Origin: Bradyrhizobium centrolobii
Lineage (GTDB): Bacteria > Pseudomonadota > Alphaproteobacteria > Rhizobiales > Xanthobacteraceae
Direction of reading: 5' to 3'
Assembly (NCBI RefSeq): GCF_001641635.1
Contig: NZ_LUUB01000080.1
Location: 165,042 to 229,041, forward strand
DNA length: 64,000 nt
Below the pieces are notes generated by a model that worked only from the letters and a program-made list of their open reading frames with translations, made no database searches and was not told the DNA's origin. Positions 52,856 to 60,900 of this stretch are shown here, one piece after another. Every line of letters begins with the position of its first letter. Position 1 is the first letter of the stretch. The position numbers and the translations under genes are program-made.

Positions 52856-53716
52856 CTAAACCCCCGTCGCCTTGGCGAACTCCACGTAGATCTCCCGCAG
52901 CCGCTTGGCCATCGGGCCGGGCTTGCCGTCGCCGACCGTCTTGCCGTCGATCGCGACCACCGGCTGCACGAACAGCGAGGCCGAGGTGATGAAGGCTTCC
53001 TTGGCGGCGAGCGCTTCCGCGACCGTGAAGGAACGCTCCTCGACGCGGAGCTGGCGCTCTTCGGCGAGGGCGACCACGGCCTTGCGGGTGCACCCCGGCA
53101 GGATCGCGTTGGAATTCTGGCGGGTCACGATGACGTCGTCCTGGGTCAGGATGAACGCCGAGGACGAGCCGCCCTCGGTGACGAAGCCGTCTTCGAGCAT
53201 CCATGCCTCGCCGGCACCGGCCTCGGCCGCGGCCTGCTTCGCCAGCACCTGCGCCAGCAGCGCCACGCTCTTGATGTCGCGCCGCTCCCAGCGGATGTCG
53301 GGGACCGTGATGACGTTGATGCCGGTCTTGGCCGAGGCCGCGCCGACGATGTCCTTCTCCGAGGTGAACATCACCAGGCTCGACTCCACGTCGCCCTTGG
53401 GGAATGCGAAGTCGCGACCCTTGTCGGCGCCGCGCGTCACCTGGAGATAAACGAGGCCGTTGGCGACCTTGTTGCGCGCGACGAGTTCCTTCTGGATCTC
53501 GGTGATGCGCTCGACCGTCATCGGCAGCTTGAGCTTGATCTCGCCGACCGACCGCTCCAGCCGCGCCAGATGCGAGGCATTGTCGACCAGCTTGCCGTCG
53601 AGCACGGCCGCGACCTCGTAGATGCCGTCGGCGAACAGGAAGCCGCGGTCGAGGATCGATATCTTGGCGTTCGAGAGCGGGACGAATGAGCCGTTGACGT
53701 AGGCGATCGAGTCCAA
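52856..53716 (-). CDS. dat: D-amino-acid aminotransferase (class IV PLP enzyme)
   Basis: 286 residues. ISILDRGFLFADGIYEV is the D-amino-acid aminotransferase N-terminal motif, the PLP lysine is K149 in RRDIKSVALL, and a Glu near 182 (TEGGSSSAF) pairs with the pyridine nitrogen. The enzyme transfers the amino group between D-alanine, D-glutamate and 2-oxo acids. The start is TTG at 53716 with AGGAG at about 7 bases; no ATG is close. Downstream of gltL with a repeat between, in the same orientation. It may use D-amino acids taken up by the neighbouring transporter. Confidence 0.92.
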   Translation of the reverse strand: MDSIAYVNGSFVPLSNAKISILDRGFLFADGIYEVAAVLDGKLVDNASHLARLERSVGEIKLKLPMTVERITEIQKELVARNKVANGLVYLQVTRGADKGRDFAFPKGDVESSLVMFTSEKDIVGAASAKTGINVITVPDIRWERRDIKSVALLAQVLAKQAAAEAGAGEAWMLEDGFVTEGGSSSAFILTQDDVIVTRQNSNAILPGCTRKAVVALAEERQLRVEERSFTVAEALAAKEAFITSASLFVQPVVAIDGKTVGDGKPGPMAKRLREIYVEFAKATGV

Positions 53717-53790
53717 GGGAAGTCTCCTGGCGGAATGGGGATTTGCCAGTTCCTATACGAAATTTGTTGATGTCACGAAACCCTCAACTC

Positions 53791-53890
53791 GTCATTCCGG
53801 GGCGGCGCGCAGCGGCGAGCCCGGAATCCATAACCACCGGCCGGGGTTATGGATTCCGGGCCTGCGCCTTCGGCGCACCCCGGAATGACG
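53791..53890. repeat. Palindromic intergenic element, family B (GTCATTCCGGGG type)
   Basis: CGTCATTCCGGGG (left) and CCCCGGAATGACG (right) are exact inverted ends; ATCCATAACC and GGTTATGGAT form the central stem. It lies between gltL and the aminotransferase gene. Confidence 0.85.
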
Positions 53891-53897
53891 ATGGGAG

Positions 53898-54629
53898 TTA
53901 GTGCGACAAAATCTTCGACAAGAACTTCTGCGCGCGGTCGCTGCGGGGCTTGCCGAAGAAATCGTCCTTCGGCGCGTCCTCGACGATCTCGCCGCGGTCC
54001 ATGAAGATCACGCGGTTGGCGACCTTGCGGGCAAAGCCCATCTCGTGGGTGACGACCATCATGGTCATGCCCTCGCGGGCGAGGTCGACCATGACGTCGA
54101 GCACCTCGCTGATCATCTCGGGATCGAGCGCGGAGGTCGGCTCGTCGAACAGCATGGCGATCGGATCCATCGCCAGCGCGCGTGCAATCGCGACGCGCTG
54201 CTGCTGGCCACCGGAGAGCTGCGCGGGGAATTTCTGCGCATGCTCCTTCAGCCCGACGCGCTCCAAGAGCATCATACCCTTGGTAACGGCCTTGTCATGC
54301 GCCCGGCCCAGCACCTTCTCCTGGGCGAGGCAGAGATTGTCGATGATCTTCAGGTGCGGGAACAGCTCGAAGTGCTGGAACACCATGCCGACGCGGGCGC
54401 GCAGCTTCGGCAGATCGGTCCTGGGATCGTTGACCTTGGTGCCGTCGACGGTGATATCGCCCTTCTGGAACGGCTCCAGCGCGTTGACGCATTTGATCAG
54501 CGTGGATTTGCCCGAGCCCGAGGGCCCGCACACCACCACCACCTCGCCCTTGGCGACGTTGGTGGTGCAGTCCTTCAGCACCTGAAACGCGGTGCTGTAC
54601 CATTTGTCGACGTGACTGATCTCGATCAT
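53898..54629 (-). CDS. gltL: Glutamate/aspartate ABC transporter ATP-binding protein
   Basis: 243 residues, the full ATPase. Walker A is GPSGSGKST near 36, the signature LSGGQQQRVAIARAL near 137, Walker B AMLFDEPTSALDPE near 157, and the H-loop THEMGFARKVANRV near 192. VVVVCGPSG and VGMVFQHFELFPHL are nearly those of E. coli GltL. It couples ATP hydrolysis to uptake of acidic amino acids. It is last in the gltI-gltJ-gltK-gltL order, starting 9 bases after gltK. Confidence 0.95.
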   Translation of the reverse strand: MIEISHVDKWYSTAFQVLKDCTTNVAKGEVVVVCGPSGSGKSTLIKCVNALEPFQKGDITVDGTKVNDPRTDLPKLRARVGMVFQHFELFPHLKIIDNLCLAQEKVLGRAHDKAVTKGMMLLERVGLKEHAQKFPAQLSGGQQQRVAIARALAMDPIAMLFDEPTSALDPEMISEVLDVMVDLAREGMTMMVVTHEMGFARKVANRVIFMDRGEIVEDAPKDDFFGKPRSDRAQKFLSKILSH

Positions 54630-54638
54630 GACAAGGCT

Positions 54639-55331
54639 CTAACGAATGATGGCGATGCGCGACTGCAGGCGGCGGACGCCGACGGACGCAACGCAGGAGA
54701 TAGTGAAATAGACAAGGGCCGCGAACAGATACATCTCGACCAGACGGCCGTCGCGCTGCGCGACCTTGCTCGCGGCGCCGAGGAAATCCGGGATCGAGAG
54801 CACGTAAACCAGCGAGGTGTCCTGGAACAGCACGATGGTCTGGGTCAGCAGCACCGGAAGCATGTTGCGGAAGGCCTGCGGCAGCACGACGTAGCGCATG
54901 GTCTGGGCATAGGTCAGGCCGAGCGCGTTGGCCGCCGCCGGCTGGCCGCGCGAGATCGACTGGATGCCGGCGCGCATGATCTCCGAGAAGTACGCCGCCT
55001 CGAACATGATGAAGGTGATGAGCGAGGAGGCGAAGGCGCCGACGCTGATCGGACGCGAGGCGCCGGTCAGCCACTGCCCGATATAGGGCACCAGGAAGTA
55101 GAACCAGAAGATGACGAGCACCAGCGGCAGCGAGCGCATGAAGTCGACATAGAGGCCGGCGATGCGGCCGAGTATCTTGTAGCCCGAGAGCCGCATCAGG
55201 GCGATCGCGGTGCCGAAGATCAGGCCGCCGAGCGCGGAGAGCGCCGTCAGCGTCAGCGTGAACGTCATGCCCTCGTAGAAGAGATACGGCAGCGAGCGGC
55301 GGATGACGTCGAAATCGAAACTACCGAGCAT
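54639..55331 (-). CDS. gltK: Glutamate/aspartate ABC transporter permease GltK
   Basis: 230 residues, about five helices. The EAA loop contacting the ATPase is visible in EIMRAGIQSISRGQPAAANALGL, and YVDFMRSLPLVLVIFWFYFLVP is the family N-terminal permease segment. I start at the ATG at 55331, preceded by GGGGA at 8 bases; the longer frame would overlap gltJ. It forms the membrane channel with GltJ, two bases separating the genes. Confidence 0.93.
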   Translation of the reverse strand: MLGSFDFDVIRRSLPYLFYEGMTFTLTLTALSALGGLIFGTAIALMRLSGYKILGRIAGLYVDFMRSLPLVLVIFWFYFLVPYIGQWLTGASRPISVGAFASSLITFIMFEAAYFSEIMRAGIQSISRGQPAAANALGLTYAQTMRYVVLPQAFRNMLPVLLTQTIVLFQDTSLVYVLSIPDFLGAASKVAQRDGRLVEMYLFAALVYFTISCVASVGVRRLQSRIAIIR

Positions 55332-55333
55332 CG

Positions 55334-56065
55334 CTATTTCCCCGTGATGTAGCCGGGGATCGCGACATAGCGCTCGAGGATGCGCATGCCGGTCACGACG
55401 ACGGCGTTGACGAGGAGGTAGAGGATGGTCGCGGCGGTGAAGGCCTCGAACACCTGGAACGAGAACTCCTGCATCGAGCGCGCCTGTCCGGTGAGTTCGA
55501 GCAGGCCGATCGTGATCGCCACCGCGGTGTTCTTGATGGTGTTGAGGAACTCGGAGGTCAGCGGCGGCAGGATGATGCGGAACGCCATCGGCAGCAGCAC
55601 GTAGCGATAGCCCTGCACGGTCGTCAGACCCAGCGCAGTGGCCGCCTGCCGTTGCCCGCGCGGCAGCGAGCCGATGCCGGCCTGCAATTGCACGGCGACG
55701 CGTGCCGACATGAACAGGCCGACGCCGATCGAGGCGGTCCAGAACGGTGCGTTCGGCAATTGCTTCAGCCACAGGCCGGCGGCCTTCGGCAGGATTTCAG
55801 GCAGCACGAAGAACCACAGGAAGAGCTGCACCAGGAGCGGCATGTTGCGGAAAAATTCGACGTAAGCGAAGCCGAACCAGTAGGCGCCCCTTGAGGGCAG
55901 CGTGCGCATCACGCCGACGATCGAGCCGGTGATGAGCGCGATGATCCAGGCCAGCACCGCGGTCTCGAGGGTCAGCACCAGCCCAGACAACAGCAAGTCG
56001 AGATAGGTGCCGGTCCCCATCGGGTTCGGCTGGAAAAAGATTCCCCAGTTCCAGTTGTAGGTCAC
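55334..56065 (-). CDS. gltJ: Glutamate/aspartate ABC transporter permease GltJ
   Basis: 243 residues. MTYNWNWGIFFQPNPMGTGTYLD is the typical GltJ beginning (shown only in part here to mark the start); YVEFFRNMPLLVQLFLWFF and the EAA loop QLQAGIGSLPRGQRQAATALGL are conserved. The start is GTG at 56065 with GGGGGAC directly upstream. It lies between gltI and gltK; the gap to gltI holds repeat elements of about 240 bases. Confidence 0.93.
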   Translation of the reverse strand: MTYNWNWGIFFQPNPMGTGTYLDLLLSGLVLTLETAVLAWIIALITGSIVGVMRTLPSRGAYWFGFAYVEFFRNMPLLVQLFLWFFVLPEILPKAAGLWLKQLPNAPFWTASIGVGLFMSARVAVQLQAGIGSLPRGQRQAATALGLTTVQGYRYVLLPMAFRIILPPLTSEFLNTIKNTAVAITIGLLELTGQARSMQEFSFQVFEAFTAATILYLLVNAVVVTGMRILERYVAIPGYITGK

Positions 56066-56149
56066 GTGTCCCCCGCGCGAACGCGCCGATTGTACGAACT
56101 GTCTTTCAGGCCTCCGACCATTCTCCTCCAGAATGATCGAAGCTGATCC

Positions 56150-56250
56150 TCATCCTGAGGAGCGGCGTCTTCGCCGCGTCCCGAAGGACGAAGGCCGCAG
56201 CTCGGGCCTCATGGTCCGAGACGCCGCTTCGCGGCTCCTCACCATGAGGG
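56150..56250. repeat. Intergenic inverted repeat, CTCATCCTGAGGAGC type
   Basis: CCTCATCCTGAGGAGC at the left and GCTCCTCACCATGAGG at the right are imperfect inverted ends; GCGGCGTCTTCGCCGC and CGCCGCTTCGCGGC are inner hairpins. It lies in the gap between gltI and gltJ. Confidence 0.75.
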
Positions 56251-56290
56251 TTTCAGTCTTGCCGGGACATCTCCGGCACCGAGCCTGCGG

Positions 56291-56360
56291 AGAGTCCCCC
56301 CTCACCCGGATCGCATCTAGCGGTGCGAGCCGGCCTCTCCCCGCACGCGGGGAGAGGCGG
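56291..56360. repeat. Palindromic intergenic element, family A, short form
   Basis: CCCCCCTCACCCGG and the hairpin CCTCTCCCCGCACGCGGGGAGAGG form a degenerate family A element next to the preceding repeat. Confidence 0.6.
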
Positions 56361-56419
56361 AAGTTGTGGCGCCGCTCATGCAATGATCAGGCCATTGCTC
56401 GGCGGCGAGCGAGCAAAGC

Positions 56420-57331
56420 TTACTTATAGTCGTCCGGGTTCGGCGAGTCCGAGGGCTTTGCGAACTCGTGCTTCAGCTCGTCGGAGATCGGCGTGTTGAG
56501 GTTCAGCCCTTTCGGCGGAATCTTCTGCATGAACCACTTGTCGTAGATCTTCTGGCCTTCGCCCGAGGTGTAGAGCGCCGCGGTCGCCGCATCGACCACC
56601 TTCTTGAAGGGCGCATCGTCCTTGCGCAGCATGATGCCGTAGGGCTCGGGCTTGGAGAACGCGTCCTTGGAGATCACGTAGTCGGACGGATTCTTCGAGC
56701 CGGCGACGAGGCTCGCGAGCAGGATGTCGTCCATCACGAAGGCGACGGCGCGGTCGGTCTCGACCATCAGGAAGGCTTCGGCATGGTCCTTGGCCGGGAT
56801 GATGTTGGCGCCGAGACCACGCGCGACGTTGGCTTCGGTGAGCTGCTTGATGTTGGTTGTGCCGGCGGTCGAGACCACCGTCTTGCCCTTGAGGTCGTCG
56901 ATCGACTTCAGACCGCTCGACTTCTTGAACACGTAGCGGCTGGCGGTGAGGAAGTGAGTGTTGGTGAACGAGACCTGCTTCTGCCGCTCGGCGTTGTTGG
57001 TGGTCGAGCCGCATTCGAGATCGATGGTGCCGTTGGCCATCAGCGGGATACGGGTCGCCGACGTCACCGGATTGAGCTTGACCTCGAGCTTGTCGAGCTT
57101 GAGCTCCTTCTTCACGGCGTCGACGATCTTGTAGCAGATGTCCATCGCGAACCCGACGGGCTTCTGGTTGTCGTCGAGATAGGAGAACGGGATCGAGGAG
57201 TCGCGGAAGCCCAGCGTGATGGCGCCGGTGTCCTTGATGTTCTTCAGCGTGCCGGTCAGCTCCTCGGCACTGGCCTGGCTGACGGCGAAGGTCGCGGCGA
57301 GTGCGAGGCCGATGCTACGGAAATGTCTCAC
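56420..57331 (-). CDS. gltI: Glutamate/aspartate ABC transporter substrate-binding protein
   Basis: 303 residues. A signal peptide (SIGLALAATFAVSQASAEE) precedes a bacterial extracellular solute-binding family 3 protein with GAITLGFRDSSIPFSY, KLNPVTSATRIPLMANGTIDLECGSTTNN interrupted over two strands, and KDHAEAFLMVETDRAVAFVMDD. The ECGSTTNN motif is that of E. coli GltI. The GTG at 57331 is preferred, with GGGGAAG upstream; the frame extends to 57373 without a good site. It delivers glutamate or aspartate to GltJ/GltK from the periplasm. Confidence 0.93.
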   Translation of the reverse strand: MRHFRSIGLALAATFAVSQASAEELTGTLKNIKDTGAITLGFRDSSIPFSYLDDNQKPVGFAMDICYKIVDAVKKELKLDKLEVKLNPVTSATRIPLMANGTIDLECGSTTNNAERQKQVSFTNTHFLTASRYVFKKSSGLKSIDDLKGKTVVSTAGTTNIKQLTEANVARGLGANIIPAKDHAEAFLMVETDRAVAFVMDDILLASLVAGSKNPSDYVISKDAFSKPEPYGIMLRKDDAPFKKVVDAATAALYTSGEGQKIYDKWFMQKIPPKGLNLNTPISDELKHEFAKPSDSPNPDDYK

Positions 57332-57416
57332 TTTTTCTTCCCCTTTCAGGATGATGCGGGCGGATGCAAGCACAAATCGGGCCGAAATAGAATGTGACTT
57401 TCGGCTGGATCGCGGC

Positions 57417-58802
57417 TCAGGTTAACGGCCGCGGCAATTCGCCGAGATCCCAGAACAGGCCGGCCATCACCGTCAAGGCCTCTTCGGTCAGCGGAAGCAG
57501 GATGTGCTCATTGGGCGCATGCTGGGAGCAGCCGGGATAGGAGTGCGGCACCCAGATCGTCGGCAGTCCCAGTATCTCGGAAAACACGTCGTTGGGCAAC
57601 GACCCGCCGAAATTGGGCAGCACGGCCGGCGCCTTGCCGGTGGTCTTCTGCACCGAGTCCGCCGCCCATTTGATCCAGGGGCTGTCGAAATCGGTGCGCG
57701 AGGCGGCAAAGCTCTGCGCCGCCCGCACCTCGACCATCGGAAAGCCGTGTCCCACAAGGTGCGCGCGGATGGCCTCGACCAGCCCGTCGATCCTGGTGCC
57801 GACGACGAAACGCAATTGCAGCACGGCATTGGCATGGCCGGGAATGGCATTCGCCGGCTTCTCGAAATTGCCTGATGACATCGCCAAGACTTCGAGCGTG
57901 TTCCAGGCATAGAGCCGTTCGGCGGGCGATAGCCCCTCCTCGCCCCAATTGTCGGCGAGCGCCGGCTCGTCCTCGGTCGGCACGACCTGCACATCCGCGA
58001 GATAGCTGCGGATCTGGTTGGTGAGCCGCGGCGGCTTCAGGGCCTCGAGCTGGAGGCGGCCATGGCCGTCAACCAGCGTGGAAATGGCGTTGACCAGAAT
58101 GGTCGCGGGGTTGGCGAGCACGCCGCCCCAGTTGCCGGAATGGTGCCCGCCATCGCGCAAGTTCACGTCGAGATGGATGCGGATGCCGCCGCGGCAGCCG
58201 AGGAACAGCGTCGGCCGGTCGGCGGACAGGCGCGGACCGTCCGAGGCCATGAAGAGGTCGGCCTTCAGGGCGTCGCGATTGGCATCGCAGACCTTGCCGA
58301 GGTCGGGCGAGCCGATCTCCTCGCCCATCTCGACAATGAACTTGGCATTGAAGCCGAGCTTGCCGCCGCGAACCTCGCGCACCGCACGCAGCGCCGCCAT
58401 GTTGATGCTGTGCTGGCCCTTGTTGTCGGCGGTGCCGCGGCCATAGACGCGCGCGCCGGCCGTGGTGGTGCGCCAGGGATCGCGGCCCTCGCCCCACTCG
58501 CCTTCCATGCCGTCGACGACGTCGCCATGGCCGTAGATCAGCACGGTCGGAACCGAGGCGCTCTCGTGATGCTCGGCAATGAGGAACGGCGCCTTGCCGC
58601 TCGGGGATTCCACCAGCCGGCTCTCGAAATCGAGTGCGGCGAAGGCGGGCTGCATCTCCTGTTCCAGATAGGCGCGCAGCTCGGCACCGCGCGACGGATT
58701 CTGGCTCTCGGTCCGGTAGGCGACGCGGCGGTCGAGCTCGGTGAGGAACGCGCCGGACTGGATGTCGTTGCGGGCGCGGGCGATGGCGTCGGCTCTGGTC
58801 AT
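57417..58802 (-). CDS. M20-family metallopeptidase
   Basis: 461 residues. Metal ligands and catalytic residues are all present: H92 and the catalytic D94 in IYGHGDVVDG, D126 in GRGTADNKGQ, the Glu pair E161-E162 in EMGEEIGS, D at 188-189 in MASDGP and a late His in PHSYPGCSQHAPNEH. The middle lid domain spans about 205-370. Such enzymes are di- or tripeptidases or N-acyl amino-acid hydrolases. The open frame goes on to 60122 but covers the opposite strand of the monooxygenase gene; the ATG at 58802 starts the normal family N-terminus. It lies 85 bases from gltI in the same orientation. Confidence 0.92.
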   Translation of the reverse strand: MTRADAIARARNDIQSGAFLTELDRRVAYRTESQNPSRGAELRAYLEQEMQPAFAALDFESRLVESPSGKAPFLIAEHHESASVPTVLIYGHGDVVDGMEGEWGEGRDPWRTTTAGARVYGRGTADNKGQHSINMAALRAVREVRGGKLGFNAKFIVEMGEEIGSPDLGKVCDANRDALKADLFMASDGPRLSADRPTLFLGCRGGIRIHLDVNLRDGGHHSGNWGGVLANPATILVNAISTLVDGHGRLQLEALKPPRLTNQIRSYLADVQVVPTEDEPALADNWGEEGLSPAERLYAWNTLEVLAMSSGNFEKPANAIPGHANAVLQLRFVVGTRIDGLVEAIRAHLVGHGFPMVEVRAAQSFAASRTDFDSPWIKWAADSVQKTTGKAPAVLPNFGGSLPNDVFSEILGLPTIWVPHSYPGCSQHAPNEHILLPLTEEALTVMAGLFWDLGELPRPLT

Positions 58803-58902
58803 TACTTGCTTTTTCGACGTTTCGAGGCGAAGGAGCCTACCCGAGATGGGCGGGCCTTCGAAAGTGGCGGGAGGTTGGGATTTGGTTCGTGCTCTCTTGA
58901 GA

Positions 58903-58948
58903 TTGGCTCGCCAAGGCAGGAGTGCTTTTTCGATTTTGGCCTTGCCAA
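58903..58948. promoter_or_regulatory. Two TTGGC/GCCAA dyads between divergent genes
   Basis: TTGGC-TC-GCCAA (58903-58914) and TTGGC-CTT-GCCAA (58936-58948) are 33 bases apart centre to centre, near three helical turns. The region separates the peptidase and monooxygenase genes, so a dimeric repressor or activator could bind both sites on one face. Confidence 0.5.
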
Positions 58949-59036
58949 TGGCGGGACCATGCAAGAACTTCGCCAAAATCGGGCGCACTGTTAGCATTCG
59001 AAGAGCGCCAGGCATAGGGCGCCGAGGGACAAAACG

Positions 59037-60416
59037 ATGGCCAAGCAAATCCGGCTCAACGCATTTGCGATGAACTGCGTCGCGCATCAATCGCCGGGCC
59101 TGTGGACCCATCCGCGCGACCGCACCGCCGAATATAACCGCCTGCCCTACTGGCTCGACCTCGCCCGGACATTGGAGCGCGGCCGGTTCGACGGGCTGTT
59201 CCTGGCCGACGTGCTCGGCGTGTACGACGTCTATGGCAACAGTCCGGATGCTGCTTTGCGCAATGCAGCACAGACGCCGTCCAACGAACCGCTGCTGCTG
59301 CTGTCGGCGATGGCGGCGGTGACGCAGAATCTCGGCTTCGGCGTCACCAGCAATCTCTCTTTCGAGCCGCCCTACCCGTTCGCGCGGCGGATGTCGACGC
59401 TGGATCATCTCACCGAGGGACGGATCGGTTGGAACGTCGTCACCGGTTATCTCGACAGCGCCGCGCGCGGCGCCGGCAAGGAGAAGCAGACCGCGCATGA
59501 CGACCGCTACGACATCGCCGACGAATATATGGAGGTCGTCTACAAGCTCTGGGAAGGAAGCTGGGAGGACGACGCGGTGCTGCGCGACCGCAAGCGCGGC
59601 ATCTTCACCGATCCGGCAAAGGTTCACCGCGTCAACCACGAGGGTGCGAACTACCGCATCAACAACACCATTCACCTGAGCGAGCCGTCGCCGCAGCGCA
59701 CGCCCGTGCTGTACCAGGCCGGCACCTCGCCACGCGGCCGGCAGTTCGCGGCAAAACATGCCGAGTGCGTGTTCATGTCGGGGCCTTCGGCCAAGGTGAT
59801 CGGGCCGCGCGTCGCCGCGATCCGCCAGGAGGCTGCCGCGCTCGGCCGCAACCCTGCAGAGATCCTGATGTTCTCGATGATGACCATCATCCTCGGGCGG
59901 ACGGAGGCCGAGGCAAAGGAGAAGTATGCCGACTACCGCCGTCACATCAGCCCCGAAGGCGCGCTGGCGCTGATGTCGGGATGGACCGGCGTCAACTTCT
60001 CCGGCTACGACCTCGACCAGCAGGTGCGTCACGTCCAGAACGATGCCGGCCGCAGCGCGATGGACAACGTCACCCGCGCCGATCCCGACCGCGTCTGGAC
60101 CGTACGCGACGTCATCGAGCATGTCGGCATCGGCGGCGCCGGCCCTGTCGTGGTCGGGACGCCGGAGATCGTCGCGGACAAGATCGAGGAATGGTTCGAG
60201 GCGACCGACGTCGACGGCCTCAACGTCGCCTTTGCAATCTCACCCGGCGATTTCGAGGATATCGCCGACATGCTGGTGCCCGAGCTGACCCGCCGCGGCC
60301 GTTACAAGCCGGAGTATGCGAAGGGCACGCTGCGGGAAAAACTGTTCGGCCAGGGACGCGCCAGGCTCGACGCACCGCATCCGGCGGCGGGGCATCGGGT
60401 CGGAAAGAAGGGGTAG
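59037..60416 (+). CDS. FMNH2-dependent monooxygenase, NtaA/SnaA/DszA (LLM) family
   Basis: 459 residues, the second member of this family in the window. The pattern is AYNRLPYWLDLARTLERGRFDGLF-like (GRFDGLFLADVLGVYDVY), NLSFEPPYPFARRMSTLDHLTEGRIGWNVVTGYLD and VLYQAGTSPRGRQFAAKHAE. It should oxidise a small organic sulfur or nitrogen compound with reduced flavin from a separate reductase. GAGGGA precedes the ATG. It diverges from the M20 gene across the pair of TTGGC dyads. Substrate unknown. Confidence 0.93.
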   Translation: MAKQIRLNAFAMNCVAHQSPGLWTHPRDRTAEYNRLPYWLDLARTLERGRFDGLFLADVLGVYDVYGNSPDAALRNAAQTPSNEPLLLLSAMAAVTQNLGFGVTSNLSFEPPYPFARRMSTLDHLTEGRIGWNVVTGYLDSAARGAGKEKQTAHDDRYDIADEYMEVVYKLWEGSWEDDAVLRDRKRGIFTDPAKVHRVNHEGANYRINNTIHLSEPSPQRTPVLYQAGTSPRGRQFAAKHAECVFMSGPSAKVIGPRVAAIRQEAAALGRNPAEILMFSMMTIILGRTEAEAKEKYADYRRHISPEGALALMSGWTGVNFSGYDLDQQVRHVQNDAGRSAMDNVTRADPDRVWTVRDVIEHVGIGGAGPVVVGTPEIVADKIEEWFEATDVDGLNVAFAISPGDFEDIADMLVPELTRRGRYKPEYAKGTLREKLFGQGRARLDAPHPAAGHRVGKKG

Positions 60417-60447
60417 ATTTGGCGGGAGGTCGCGTCACACCTTCGGT

Positions 60448-60585
60448 GTCGTCCCGGCCTAGTGCGCAATTGCGCACGGGGGCCGGGACCCATAACCTCA
60501 GGCAGGAGTTTGGCGCAGATTCGTCGTTCGGTACTCCCACTACCCGCCACCGAGAGATCACGCAGTGTGGGCCTTCGGGACGACG
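60448..60585. repeat. Intergenic inverted repeat, GTCGTCCCGG type
   Basis: GTCGTCCCGG (left) and CGGGACGAC (right) are inverted ends; GTGCGCAATTGCGCAC forms a perfect inner hairpin at about 60471-60486. First of three elements in the 484-base gap between the monooxygenase and the decarboxylase genes. Confidence 0.75.
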
Positions 60586-60634
60586 TTGGAGAAGCATTGT
60601 GCCTCCACAACATCATCGGGACTGCGCGCCCCAT

Positions 60635-60775
60635 CCCCAATGTCGTCCTGGCGAAAGCCAGGACCCATAACCCCAGGGAGCAGTTTGACGAAGATTGGTC
60701 GTTCGGGATCAGCACCACCCGCAATCGATAGGTCACGCGGTTGGGTCCTGGCTTTCGCCAGGACGACGTTGGGGA
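60635..60775. repeat. Intergenic inverted repeat, CCCCAATGTCGTCCTGG type
   Basis: CCCCAATGTCGTCCTGG at the left and CCAGGACGACGTTGGGG at the right are inverted; both arms contain CCTGGCGAAAGCCAGG or its variant as an inner hairpin. Confidence 0.8.
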
Positions 60776-60800
60776 GGCATCGCGCACACTGGCTCCACAT

Positions 60801-60886
60801 CGTCATTGCGAGCGCAGCGAAGCAATCCAGAATCCCTCGGCGGGGACGGTCTGGATTGCTTCGTCGCTTCGCTCCTCGCAATGACG
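60801..60886. repeat. Intergenic inverted repeat, family C (CGTCATTGCGAGCG type)
   Basis: CGTCATTGCGAGCG...GAAGCAATCCAGA is mirrored by TCTGGATTGCTTC...CGCAATGACG. A second copy is at 63200-63279. It lies just past the stop of the decarboxylase gene. Confidence 0.85.
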
Positions 60887-60900
60887 GCGATGGGCGCCGT

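Noticed and set aside
57417..60122. A 901-codon open frame on the minus strand extending the M20 peptidase
   Set aside because: The extra 440 codons are the antisense of the monooxygenase gene, with His/Arg/Asp-rich composition and no family match; the peptidase family starts at 58802.
60448..60886. Possible CRISPR array in the repeat cluster
   Set aside because: The units are different inverted repeats with no regular direct repeat and spacer pattern.
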